From: Pasteurella sp030783905
GTDB lineage: Bacteria > Pseudomonadota > Gammaproteobacteria > Enterobacterales > Pasteurellaceae
Direction: 5' to 3'
Length of the DNA: 64,000 nt
Assembly: GCA_051122655.1 (NCBI GenBank)
Contig: CP182107.1
Location: 2,202,453 to 2,266,452, forward strand
The notes beneath the pieces are model-generated. The model made no database searches. It worked only from the letters and a program-made list of their open reading frames with translations, and had not been told where the DNA came from. Made by a program: the position numbers and the translations under genes. How positions within the stretch are numbered: the stretch's first letter is position 1; the number at the start of each line of letters is the position of its first letter. This document shows, in pieces, positions 6,539-15,322 of the stretch.

Positions 6539-9226
6539 ATGTTTAGAAGTATTCTCACAAAAATTTTTGGTAGCCGTAATGATCGGATTTTACGTCGATT
6601 AAATAAAGTTGTTGTCAAAATTAATAGTTTAGAGCCTGAATTTGAAGCCTTGAGCGATGATGAGCTAAAAGGCAAAACTGCAAATTTTAAAGCACGTTTG
6701 GAACAAGGTGAAACATTAGAACAGCTTTTACCCGAGGCCTTTGCAACGGTGCGTGAGGCAAGTAAACGTGTGTTAGGTATGCGTCATTTTGATGTGCAAT
6801 TGTTAGGCGGGATGGTATTAACTAATCGTTGTATTGCGGAGATGCGTACTGGGGAAGGGAAAACATTAACCGCCACCTTACCTTGCTATTTAAATGCGTT
6901 GACGGGTAAAGGTGTGCATGTCGTGACCGTGAACGACTATTTGGCTCGTCGAGATGCAGAAACCAACCGTCCACTGTTTGAATTTTTAGGGATGACGGTC
7001 GGGGTGAATGTACCGGGGTTATCGCCAGAGCAAAAACGTGAAGCCTATGCGGCAGATGTGACCTATGCCACCAATAGTGAGTTAGGTTTTGATTATTTAC
7101 GTGATAATTTAGCCCATACTGCACAAGAGCGTTTTCAGCGTTACTTGCATTATGCGTTAGTGGACGAAGTGGATTCCATTTTAATTGATGAAGCTAGAAC
7201 ACCATTGATTATTTCAGGTCAAGCGGAAGACAGCTCAGAACTGTATATGACAGTTGATAAATTGATTCCGACTTTAATCAAACAAGACAAAGAAGATTCA
7301 GAAGAATACCAAGGTGACGGTGACTTCACTTTAGACTTAAAAACCAAGCAAGCGCATTTAACCGAGCGGGGTCAAGAGAAAGTCGAGCAATGGCTGACTG
7401 AACAAGGGTTAATGAGTGCGGAGGAATCTTTGTATTCGCCGTCAAAAATTTCATTGTTGCATCATGTGTATGCGGCATTACGTGCACACACCTTATTTGA
7501 GCGCGATGTGGACTACATCGTGAAAGACGGTGAAATTGTGATTGTTGATGAACACACTGGACGTACCATGGCAGGACGTCGTTGGTCTGACGGTTTACAC
7601 CAAGCGATTGAAGCAAAAGAAGGTGTGCGTATTCAAAGCGAAAACCAAACGGTTGCCTCAATCACCTACCAAAACTATTTCCGTCTATACGAGAAATTAG
7701 CTGGGATGACCGGGACAGCCGATACCGAAGCTTTTGAGTTTCAACAAATTTATGGGCTAGAAACCATTGTTGTACCAACTAACCGTCCAATGATTCGTGA
7801 TGATCGTACCGACGTGATGTTTGAAAATGAAGAGTATAAATTTAATGCCATCATAGAAGATATCAAAGATTGTGTTGCGCGTAATCAACCGGTGCTAGTT
7901 GGGACGATCTCTATTGAAAAATCGGAATTACTTTCTAATGCATTGAAAAAAGCAGGTATTAAACACAATGTACTGAATGCGAAATTCCACGCACAGGAAG
8001 CGGAAATCGTTGCCAATGCGGGTTATCCGGGCGCGGTGACTATTGCGACAAATATGGCTGGGCGTGGTACGGATATTGTCTTAGGTGGAAACTGGAAAGC
8101 GGAAATTGCTAAACTAGACAATCCGACAGAGGCGCAAATTGAGGCGATTCATACCGCGTGGAAAGAACGTCACGACATTGTGAAAGCGGCCGGGGGATTA
8201 CATATTATTGGGACTGAACGTCATGAATCGCGTCGTATTGATAACCAATTGCGCGGTCGTTCTGGTCGTCAAGGTGACCCAGGTTCTTCACGTTTCTATT
8301 TATCCTTAGATGATGCACTGATGCGCATTTATTTGAATGAAGGTAAACTGAATTTAATGCGTAAAGCGTTCAGTACAGCAGGCGAAGCAATGGAATCTAA
8401 AATGTTGACTAAAGTGATTGCCTCAGCTCAAGCCAAAGTGGAAGCGCATAACTTTGATGGCCGTAAAAATTTACTTGAATTTGATGATGTGGCAAACGAT
8501 CAACGTCATGCGATTTATGCTCAACGTAATACTTTGTTAGATCACGATGATATTTCGGATACGATTGATGTGATTCGTGCTGATGTCTTTAATCAGGTGA
8601 TTGACCAATATGTTCCACCACAATCGTTAGAAGAAATGTGGAATGTCCCGGCCTTAGAACAACGTTTGAAACAAGACTTTGCATTGGATTTACCGCTTGG
8701 AAAATGGTTAGAAGAAGATAATCATTTTGATGAAGAGGCGTTACGTCAGCGTGTAGTAGAGGCCGCGATTGCTGAATATAAACAAAAAGAAAGTATCGTA
8801 GGAGAGGCAACCATGCGCAGTTTTGAAAAAGGCGTGATGTTGCAAACCTTGGATGAACTCTGGAAAGAACATTTATCCGCGATGGATCATTTGCGTCGTG
8901 GTATTCATTTACGCGGTTATGCACAAAAAGATCCAAAACAGGAATACAAGAAAGAATGTTTCCAAATGTTTACGGATATGTTGGATGCACTAAAATTAAG
9001 TGTAATAACCACCTTAAGTCGTGTGCAAGTACGTACACAAGAAGAAGTGGAACAAGCGGAGCAGCAACGGCAAGAGATGGCAAAACGAGAAACGGCAGGT
9101 ATGCAATACAATGCGGATGAGGCACATAGTGAGGAGCATACACGTCGCGTGGGCAGAAATGAACCTTGTCCTTGTGGTTCAGGTAAGAAATATAAACATT
9201 GCCATGGTAGTAAAGCCAAATATTAA
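6539..9226 (+). CDS. secA: Preprotein translocase ATPase SecA
   Basis: The motor that drives preproteins through SecYEG. The start was set at the ATG giving MFRSILTKIFGSRNDR, the conserved SecA N-terminus, which gives 895 residues; the frame is open further upstream but lacks homology there. The Walker A motif MRTGEGKT lies near residue 102, the DEVD/DEAR region near 207, the helicase motif GRGTDIVLGG in the middle, and a zinc-binding C-terminal tail CPCGSGKKYKHCH that binds SecB. The 75-base gap after secM contains a 6-bp stem TCTGTT/AACAGA (6485-6505), and the SD region ATAAGA (6521-6526) can pair with TCTTAT (6469-6474), compatible with SecM control. Confidence 0.98.
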   Translation: MFRSILTKIFGSRNDRILRRLNKVVVKINSLEPEFEALSDDELKGKTANFKARLEQGETLEQLLPEAFATVREASKRVLGMRHFDVQLLGGMVLTNRCIAEMRTGEGKTLTATLPCYLNALTGKGVHVVTVNDYLARRDAETNRPLFEFLGMTVGVNVPGLSPEQKREAYAADVTYATNSELGFDYLRDNLAHTAQERFQRYLHYALVDEVDSILIDEARTPLIISGQAEDSSELYMTVDKLIPTLIKQDKEDSEEYQGDGDFTLDLKTKQAHLTERGQEKVEQWLTEQGLMSAEESLYSPSKISLLHHVYAALRAHTLFERDVDYIVKDGEIVIVDEHTGRTMAGRRWSDGLHQAIEAKEGVRIQSENQTVASITYQNYFRLYEKLAGMTGTADTEAFEFQQIYGLETIVVPTNRPMIRDDRTDVMFENEEYKFNAIIEDIKDCVARNQPVLVGTISIEKSELLSNALKKAGIKHNVLNAKFHAQEAEIVANAGYPGAVTIATNMAGRGTDIVLGGNWKAEIAKLDNPTEAQIEAIHTAWKERHDIVKAAGGLHIIGTERHESRRIDNQLRGRSGRQGDPGSSRFYLSLDDALMRIYLNEGKLNLMRKAFSTAGEAMESKMLTKVIASAQAKVEAHNFDGRKNLLEFDDVANDQRHAIYAQRNTLLDHDDISDTIDVIRADVFNQVIDQYVPPQSLEEMWNVPALEQRLKQDFALDLPLGKWLEEDNHFDEEALRQRVVEAAIAEYKQKESIVGEATMRSFEKGVMLQTLDELWKEHLSAMDHLRRGIHLRGYAQKDPKQEYKKECFQMFTDMLDALKLSVITTLSRVQVRTQEEVEQAEQQRQEMAKRETAGMQYNADEAHSEEHTRRVGRNEPCPCGSGKKYKHCHGSKAKY

Positions 9227-9254
9227 TTTTGTGTATTAGGTAATTTAAGTCGCT

Positions 9255-9305
9255 AAAAAGTGCGGTCTGTTTTGAAAAAAGTTTAAAACGAACCGCACTT
9301 TTTTT
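9255..9305 (+). terminator. Uptake-sequence inverted pair after secA
   Basis: AAGTGCGGT (9258-9266) and ACCGCACTT (9292-9300) form the arms of a hairpin followed by a T-run, with an inner GTTTT/AAAAC pairing. It is a typical Pasteurellaceae terminator made from two uptake signal cores, just before mutT. Confidence 0.8.
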
Positions 9306-9316
9306 AAGGATTAAGT

Positions 9317-9718
9317 ATGACAAAACCTTTAGTTCAAGTTGCAGCGGGCATTATTCGTAATGAATTTGGTCAGATCTACTTAACGCAACGTTTAGAGGGG
9401 CAAGATTTTGCACAAGCTTTAGAATTTCCAGGTGGAAAAGTGGACCTTGGAGAACAACCTGAACAAGCGTTAAAACGTGAGTTAGAAGAGGAAATAGGGA
9501 TTCATATTTTACATGCCACGCTTTATGAACGTTTCCAGTTTGAATATCCGACTAAAGTGATTTCTTTTTATTTCTATCTGGTTGATGAGTGGGTGGGTGA
9601 ACCTTTTGGCCGTGAAGGACAAGTGGGATTTTGGTTAGCCCAAAATGAATTGGATGCGGGACAATTTCCACCTGCGAATGCAAAATTAATCCAGCGTTTA
9701 TTGGCCGAAAGTCGGTAG
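9317..9718 (+). CDS. mutT: 8-oxo-dGTP diphosphatase MutT
   Basis: A Nudix hydrolase that removes oxidised dGTP from the nucleotide pool, preventing A:T to C:G changes. The 133-residue length matches MutT (129 in E. coli). The Nudix box is intact at about residues 38-60: GG, then E at the GEQPE segment, then RELEEEIGI. SD TTAAGGATTA precedes the ATG. It follows secA, as in several gammaproteobacteria, but a strong terminator lies between them. Confidence 0.95.
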   Translation: MTKPLVQVAAGIIRNEFGQIYLTQRLEGQDFAQALEFPGGKVDLGEQPEQALKRELEEEIGIHILHATLYERFQFEYPTKVISFYFYLVDEWVGEPFGREGQVGFWLAQNELDAGQFPPANAKLIQRLLAESR

Positions 9719-9740
9719 CGAGATCGAGCATATATCAATA

Positions 9741-9766
9741 AAAACCCCTGCTCTGACAGGGGTTTT
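9741..9766 (+). terminator. Terminator after mutT
   Basis: Perfect 10-bp stem AAAACCCCTG/CAGGGGTTTT with a 6-base loop, followed by CGCG. It lies between the convergent mutT and the DUF5339-type gene and could serve both strands. Confidence 0.8.
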
Positions 9767-9783
9767 CGCGTTAATGGGCGTCA

Positions 9784-10050
9784 TTATTTTTTACCCATCA
9801 TATCTTGCATTTGTTTCAATTGTTCAGCCGCTTGATTACAGGTTTGCTCTTGCATATCTTTTGGTAATGCGGATAGCTGCTGTTTTGTTGCTTCATATTG
9901 TTGCTTGATCATCGTAGCTTGTTCTGCTGGGACATTTTTAAGGAACGTATCGTAGTCAGCAAAGTATTTTTCACATGCTGGCACAAGATCCGCTGCAGAA
10001 ACGGTCATTGAGAATGCAGAAAATGTCATGATTGCGAATAATTTTTTCAT
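9784..10050 (-). CDS. Small exported DUF5339-type protein
   Basis: An 88-residue protein with a clear signal peptide (about residues 1-19, ending SAA) and a mature part of about 69 residues with two cysteines (ACEKYF and QTCNQAA) that could form one disulfide. It is rich in Gln, Lys and Met and predicted helical. It resembles the small periplasmic DUF5339 family found in Pasteurellaceae; no function is known to me. It stands alone with its own SD (AAGGACTTGCT) and a stop next to the mutT terminator. Confidence 0.7.
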   Translation of the reverse strand: MKKLFAIMTFSAFSMTVSAADLVPACEKYFADYDTFLKNVPAEQATMIKQQYEATKQQLSALPKDMQEQTCNQAAEQLKQMQDMMGKK

Positions 10051-10175
10051 AGCAAGTCCTTAATAAAGTGTTGTGTATAAAAAATAGCCTAAAGGCAATT
10101 TATTATAGCGGACAATTAATCCATTTAGAAAATAAAATATGAATAAAGTGGCAAAAAATAGGCTTTTTAAAGGAT

Positions 10176-11255
10176 CTAATGCGGGGAAATGGGTTGCAAG
10201 AATGGCTGATGTTGTTCATAGGGTAAGCAAATTAAAGCCGACAGCTCAGCTAAACGATCCCAGATATCTTGGCTGAAGCTGTGTTTTGCTAGGCGCTCGA
10301 TGTCTGCAAGTGATTGAATAATCAAATAGAGTTGTTTGTAAGTTAATCGTTTGAAGGCTTGCGTGAAGAATGGACGACGATTTTGCCATACCTTTAAGCG
10401 ATCAAATTGTTCTCGCAATTGTTGCGTAGGGAGTGGGGTATCCAGTGTCACGGAATGTGAGGGTTTCGCTAACGTGAGTAACGTGATTAAATCACGTTGC
10501 AAAGTTCGTAATAAAATAATCGGCTCGACGTCCTCTGCTTTTAGTCCTTCAAGAATCCGTTGTGCTCGTTTACTTTTTCCGTCTAACAAAGCATCAACCC
10601 ATTGAAATGGCGTGAATGTTGAAGCCTGTGCAATGGTGGTATCTACCCGAGCATAACTGATTTTGTTGTCTGGATACAGTAAAGCGAGGAGCTGTAGACT
10701 TTGCTTCAGGGCTAAGAGGTTATTTTCATGGCTGTAGCAAAGCAATTGGATAGCTTGCTCTTCGATATAGAGTCCCATACTTTTAGCACGTAAAGTGAGC
10801 CAGCGTGGTAATTGGTCAATGCTTGGTGTCTGACAATTAATCAGCACAGCTTGCGGCTCGAATTGCAGCGCTTGAGTAAACCATATTTGCTTTTCTGTGG
10901 TTTTAGTTAATTTGGGTAACTGTAAAATCAGCAAAATATCCTCATTCAGTACACTGATGAGTGTGTGCAAATGCTGTTGTAGCGTTGAAGTCAGGTTCTC
11001 GGGTAAATGGAGCAATAAAATCTGTTTATTGAAAAAGAGTCCGATGGATTGACAACGTTCAAACACAGCGTTCCAATCCGTTTGATTGTCCACAGGAATC
11101 GCCGTTTTTTCATCAAACCCCTGAGTCAGTGCAGATTGGCAAATCAGATCTTGGCTTTCACTTAACAATAACGGATCTTGTCCCACCAAATAATAGATCT
11201 TAGCGAGAGAGTGGGTGAGAGAAGATCCAAGTTGTTCAGTAAAAATACGATTCAT
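10176..11255 (-). CDS. holA: DNA polymerase III delta subunit
   Basis: The delta subunit of the clamp loader, which opens the beta clamp. The 359-residue product has the AAA-like fold segment beginning YYLVGQDPLLLSESQDLI, as in E. coli HolA (343 residues), and the central FTPFQWVDALLDGKSKRAQRILEGLK region. It overlaps the lptE stop by one base (TAATG), so the two are translationally coupled, the same lptE-holA order as in E. coli, downstream of leuS. Confidence 0.94.
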   Translation of the reverse strand: MNRIFTEQLGSSLTHSLAKIYYLVGQDPLLLSESQDLICQSALTQGFDEKTAIPVDNQTDWNAVFERCQSIGLFFNKQILLLHLPENLTSTLQQHLHTLISVLNEDILLILQLPKLTKTTEKQIWFTQALQFEPQAVLINCQTPSIDQLPRWLTLRAKSMGLYIEEQAIQLLCYSHENNLLALKQSLQLLALLYPDNKISYARVDTTIAQASTFTPFQWVDALLDGKSKRAQRILEGLKAEDVEPIILLRTLQRDLITLLTLAKPSHSVTLDTPLPTQQLREQFDRLKVWQNRRPFFTQAFKRLTYKQLYLIIQSLADIERLAKHSFSQDIWDRLAELSALICLPYEQHQPFLQPISPH

Positions 11256-11758
11256 TATTGATGCTGGACTTGATGTTGTAAGGCAACCATTTTGGTGATC
11301 AGTTGGCGAGCAGCCTGTTCACGCATATCATGCCAGATGACGTCTTTTTCTGCCGATTTGGCTAAGGCTGCACGCGAGTTGTCAAAGAAAGTGCGGTTGA
11401 CTTTGGCCGAAATTGGGAAGACGCGGTTATTCGGTAATCTCACACTGGCGTCGACTTCTAAAAACAACATTTTTTCGGCTTCCCGCCCATGTTTAAAAAT
11501 CGAGGCCACTTTATCACTGGTGCTAATTTTATTTAAACGCAGCACAGGGACGTTGTGTTGTGCATCCACTAATTTAACGTTATTGAGCTGTAATTGCTTA
11601 CTTAACACAATCGCCATTTCGCTATAAGGATCGCTACTTTCCAAGGTGAGCGTTTGTAAGGCTGGCGGAATGAGTCCGCCATGCTGAAATTGTAAACCGC
11701 AAGCACTTAAGGCGAAAAATAGGGTGCTGATAAATAGGGCTTTAAGTTGTTTTAACAT
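11255..11758 (-). CDS. lptE: LPS-assembly lipoprotein LptE
   Basis: An outer-membrane lipoprotein that plugs the LptD barrel and helps place lipopolysaccharide in the outer leaflet. A lipoprotein signal ends in the lipobox LSAC with Cys20. The mature start CGLQFQHGGLIPPALQTLTLES is typical of LptE/RlpB. The 167-residue length is within the family range. It sits between leuS and holA, the order conserved in gammaproteobacteria. Confidence 0.93.
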   Translation of the reverse strand: MLKQLKALFISTLFFALSACGLQFQHGGLIPPALQTLTLESSDPYSEMAIVLSKQLQLNNVKLVDAQHNVPVLRLNKISTSDKVASIFKHGREAEKMLFLEVDASVRLPNNRVFPISAKVNRTFFDNSRAALAKSAEKDVIWHDMREQAARQLITKMVALQHQVQHQ

Positions 11759-11816
11759 GGTCTAATCCTTAATTTCCCTCTTATGAAAAGAGGGAAACAT
11801 GAAGATAAAGAAGGCA

Positions 11817-14399
11817 TTATTTCGCCACGAAGCTAAATAATTTACCCGGTACATAGATGGTTTTCACAATGTTTAAACCTTCTAAATGTTTGCTGACATT
11901 GCTGTCTGCTAAGGCCACTTGCTTGATATCCTCTTCTGACATATCGGCAGGCACGGTTACTTTGGCTCGCACTTTACCATTGACTTGTACCACAACTAAT
12001 TTTTCGTCATCAATCATGGCTTGCTCATCCGCTTGTACCCAAGGGGCGAAGTCGATGGTGTCGGCATTGCCTAAATCTTTCCATAATTGGAAACAAATGT
12101 GTGGTGTAATTGGATACAACATACGCACAACCGCATTTAATGCTTCCGCCATAATGGCACGATCTTGGGCTTCCACTAATGGGGCTTTGGTCAACTTGTT
12201 CATTAACTCCATGATTGCCGCAATCGCAGTATTGAAAGTTTGGCGACGACCAATATCATCACTGACTTTCGCAATGGTTTTGTGAACATCACGGCGTAAG
12301 GCTTTTTGGGTATTGGAAAGTGCGGTCGGTTCTACGGCAGTTTCTGCAGGATTTTTGTTGTATTCAAACACTAAATTCCATAAACGGCCTAAGAAACGTT
12401 TTGCCCCTTCTACCCCAGATTCTTGCCATTCAAGGGTCATTTCGGCAGGTGACGCGAACATCATGAATAAACGCACGGTATCCGCACCGTATTTTTCCAC
12501 CATTTCTTGTGGGTCAATGCCGTTATTTTTGGATTTGGACATTTTGGTCATGCCAGAATGCACCAATTCACGTCCCTCTTTATCGTAAGCTTTTAAAATA
12601 CGCCCTTTCTCATCACGTTCAAGGGTCACTTCCGTAGGCGAAACCCAAATTCGCTCATTGGTTGGCGAGGTGTAGTAAAAGGCATCGGCTAATACCATCC
12701 CTTGGCATAATAATTTATCTGCTGGTTCATCGCTAGTGACAAAACCCGCATCACGCAATAATTTGTGGAAGAAACGGAAGTACAATAGGTGCATGGTCGC
12801 ATGCTCAATACCACCGATATATTGATCCACAGGTAACCAATAATTGGCTTCTTCTTTGTCTAACATGGCGTCAGCAAATTGCGGTGAAGTATAACGAGCG
12901 TAATACCATGAGGATTCCATAAAGGTATCAAAGGTATCGGTTTCTTTGTATGCCGGTTGACCGTTATAGGTGGTTTTTGCCCATTCTGGATCGGCTTTAA
13001 TTGGGCTTTTCACCCCGTCCATCACCACATCTTCTGGCAATTCGATCGGTAAATCTTGTAAAGGAGCTGGCACCACCTCGCCATTTTCTAAGGTTAGCAT
13101 TGGGATAGGGGCACCCCAGTAGCGTTGACGAGACACGCCCCAGTCACGTAAGCGGTAGTTGGTTTGTTTTTTGCCAGCACCCATTTGTGCCAGCTTTTCT
13201 GAAATACGATCAAATGCGCCCTCAAAATCTAAGCCATTATAGTCGCCTGAGTTCACTAATTTGCCGTGTTCAGTGAAAGCGGCTTGGCTGAAATCCCATG
13301 CTGAGCCGTCTAATGGTGCGATCACTTGTTTGATAGGTAAATCATATTTCAAGGCAAATTCATGATCACGCTCATCGTGACCAGGCACAGCCATGACCGC
13401 ACCTGTACCATAATGCATTAATACAAAGTTAGCGACCCAAACAGGCACTTTTTCCCCCGTTAATGGGTGAATCACATAGAAGCCTGTTGCCATGCCTTTT
13501 TTCTCCATCGTCGCCAGCTCTGCTTCTGCGACTTTGGTATTTTTGCATTCTTGGATAAATTGGGCTAACTCAGGATGATGTTCTGCGGCTTTCTCTGCTA
13601 AAGGGTGAGCAGCGGCCACCGCCACATAAGAGACACCAAATAAGGTATCAGGACGCGTGGTATACACTGTTAAGCTGTCGTCAGACTGGTCTAATTTGAA
13701 GGTGATTTCCACCCCTTCAGAACGCCCGATCCAGTTACGTTGCATGGTTTTTACTTGATCTGGCCATAATGGTAAGTGGTCTAAATCCCCGAGTAATTGT
13801 TCGGCATAATCAGTGATTTTAATAAACCATTGTGGAATGTCTTTTTGTTCTACTGGGGTATCACAACGCCAACAACAGCCTTCATGCACTTGTTCATTGG
13901 CTAACACCGTTTCATCATTCGGGCACCAGTTGACGGTTGAGGTTTTCTTGTAAACTAAGCCTTTTTTGTACAATTCAGTGAAGAACCATTGTTCCCATTT
14001 GTAATATTCAGGTTTGCAAGTGGTCACTTCACGATCCCAGTCAAGACCAAAGCCCAAAATTTTGAGCTGGTTTTTCATGTAATCAATATTTTCATAGGTC
14101 CATTTTGCGGGTGCGGTTTTGTTTTTGATCGCCGCCCCTTCTGCGGGTAAGCCAAAGGCATCCCATCCCATTGGTTGTAATACATTTTTGCCGTTCATAC
14201 GTTGGTAACGTGATACTACATCGCTAATGGTGTAGTTACGCACATGACCCATATGTAGGCGACCTGAAGGGTAAGGGAACATTGAGAGACAGTAATATTT
14301 CGGTTTATTGGTATCTTTAATCGCTTTAAATGTTTTATTTTCAGCCCAGTATTGTTGAACTGCCGGTTCAATCAAATCGGGACGGTATTGTTCTTGCAT
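11817..14399 (-). CDS. leuS: Leucyl-tRNA synthetase
   Basis: Charges tRNA-Leu. The start was set at the ATG giving MQEQYRPDLIEPAVQQYW, the conserved N-terminus with SD AAAGGTAAC upstream, giving 860 residues; the frame is open 12 codons further upstream. Class I motifs are present: the HIGH variant in PYPSGRLHMGHVRNY near residue 42 and KMSKSKNNG near 615. The editing domain with TTRPDTLFG lies around 245. It begins the leuS-lptE-holA transcription unit. An uptake core lies inside the coding region near 12319. Confidence 0.98.
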   Translation of the reverse strand: MQEQYRPDLIEPAVQQYWAENKTFKAIKDTNKPKYYCLSMFPYPSGRLHMGHVRNYTISDVVSRYQRMNGKNVLQPMGWDAFGLPAEGAAIKNKTAPAKWTYENIDYMKNQLKILGFGLDWDREVTTCKPEYYKWEQWFFTELYKKGLVYKKTSTVNWCPNDETVLANEQVHEGCCWRCDTPVEQKDIPQWFIKITDYAEQLLGDLDHLPLWPDQVKTMQRNWIGRSEGVEITFKLDQSDDSLTVYTTRPDTLFGVSYVAVAAAHPLAEKAAEHHPELAQFIQECKNTKVAEAELATMEKKGMATGFYVIHPLTGEKVPVWVANFVLMHYGTGAVMAVPGHDERDHEFALKYDLPIKQVIAPLDGSAWDFSQAAFTEHGKLVNSGDYNGLDFEGAFDRISEKLAQMGAGKKQTNYRLRDWGVSRQRYWGAPIPMLTLENGEVVPAPLQDLPIELPEDVVMDGVKSPIKADPEWAKTTYNGQPAYKETDTFDTFMESSWYYARYTSPQFADAMLDKEEANYWLPVDQYIGGIEHATMHLLYFRFFHKLLRDAGFVTSDEPADKLLCQGMVLADAFYYTSPTNERIWVSPTEVTLERDEKGRILKAYDKEGRELVHSGMTKMSKSKNNGIDPQEMVEKYGADTVRLFMMFASPAEMTLEWQESGVEGAKRFLGRLWNLVFEYNKNPAETAVEPTALSNTQKALRRDVHKTIAKVSDDIGRRQTFNTAIAAIMELMNKLTKAPLVEAQDRAIMAEALNAVVRMLYPITPHICFQLWKDLGNADTIDFAPWVQADEQAMIDDEKLVVVQVNGKVRAKVTVPADMSEEDIKQVALADSNVSKHLEGLNIVKTIYVPGKLFSFVAK

Positions 14400-14614
14400 A
14401 ATGTTACCTTTGATTTTAACCGCACGTTGCGGCACGAATTTACTTAAGAAAATGTGATATAGGATAGCCTAAAATCGCAAAAATTGACAGTGAAAAGCAT
14501 GAGAAACTTGGTGAAAAGTCGCTTATTTTATTGGAAAGCCTAAGCGGTGAGAGAATAAAACCACCCTAGTTTTGTCAGACAAATAAAAAGGGCTGGGTAT
14601 CGTCTGCTTTTAAC

Positions 14615-14644
14615 AAAAATCCACCTAAAGTGCGGTGGATTTTT
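14615..14644 (-). terminator. Terminator after the MerP-like gene
   Basis: Perfect 11-bp stem AAAAATCCACC/GGTGGATTTTT whose loop and right arm contain an uptake core (AAAGTGCGGT). It lies just after the stop of the 14653 gene. The remaining 14400-14614 gap is the leuS leader, AT-rich, with no gene seen. Confidence 0.75.
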
Positions 14645-14652
14645 ACAAGATT

Positions 14653-14958
14653 TTAAGGCTGTTGAGACAAAATTTCAGGGGTGTATTTCAACTTATGAAT
14701 GGCCTTCATTAATTGCTGATTATCCACAGACTGCTTTGCGACGATAGTGACGACGCGATCTTTAAAATTGGCTTTTGTTGAAATGACACCATCGATATCC
14801 CGCAATTCTTTGTTAACTAAATACACACAAAGTTGGCAGGTCATTTCTTTAATATGGATTGCAACTTGTTTTTCGTCTGGATTCAGGCTCGATGTGGTGG
14901 CATAACTGGGATGAATCAATGCGAAAATAAGCCAAACTACATAGAAAATCTTTTTCAT
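14653..14958 (-). CDS. Periplasmic heavy-metal-associated (MerP-like) protein
   Basis: A 101-residue protein with a signal peptide (about residues 1-20, ending SYA) and one HMA domain with the metal-binding motif MTCQLC, equivalent to the MTCxxC of MerP and copper chaperones. It probably binds a soft metal in the periplasm. It lies 10 bases downstream of a MerT-like membrane gene, so the two form a MerT/MerP-like pair, but no merA or merR is nearby. The metal could be copper or mercury; the sequence does not decide. Confidence 0.78.
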   Translation of the reverse strand: MKKIFYVVWLIFALIHPSYATTSSLNPDEKQVAIHIKEMTCQLCVYLVNKELRDIDGVISTKANFKDRVVTIVAKQSVDNQQLMKAIHKLKYTPEILSQQP

Positions 14959-14968
14959 TTCTGCTCCT

Positions 14969-15322
14969 TTAGTCTAAAAAGTAAGGCAATAAGGTGGGGT
15001 AAAATAAGAAAAACAACATGATGACAAATACGATGCCGTATAACCCAATAAAGCCTTTACGCGAGAGGTATTGGGTGCAGATTATTTTCTTAGAAAAGGT
15101 GAGTAACCAAAAACCATAGCCAAAAGACACTAACGCGATGATTAGCATTGGCCAACGCAGATAGTCCAGCTCATTGAGGCTCACTAACCAAGAGGAAGAG
15201 ACACCACATACCAGATAAATGAATGGTGCAATGCAACATAGCGTTGAGGTTACTGCAGCAAGCACTGCAGTAACACAAGTTGCAAGGAAAGTTTTGTTAG
15301 CGTTCTTTTGATTTGAATTCAT
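14969..15322 (-). CDS. MerT-like membrane transport protein
   Basis: A protein of about 117 residues with three hydrophobic segments. The first carries adjacent cysteines in TSTLCCIAPFIYLVCG, the arrangement by which MerT passes a metal ion through the membrane. A Cys in the loop after the second helix (KIICTQYL) also fits MerT. The start was set at MNSNQKNANK; the open frame extends 7 codons upstream. It overlaps the end of the upstream transglutaminase-like gene by 26 bases, so the three genes form one unit. Substrate specificity is not shown. Confidence 0.78.
   Translation of the reverse strand: MNSNQKNANKTFLATCVTAVLAAVTSTLCCIAPFIYLVCGVSSSWLVSLNELDYLRWPMLIIALVSFGYGFWLLTFSKKIICTQYLSRKGFIGLYGIVFVIMLFFLFYPTLLPYFLD

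Noticed and set aside
14653..15322. A mercury resistance operon
   Set aside because: Only MerT- and MerP-like genes are present, without merA or merR, so a mercury function was not claimed.
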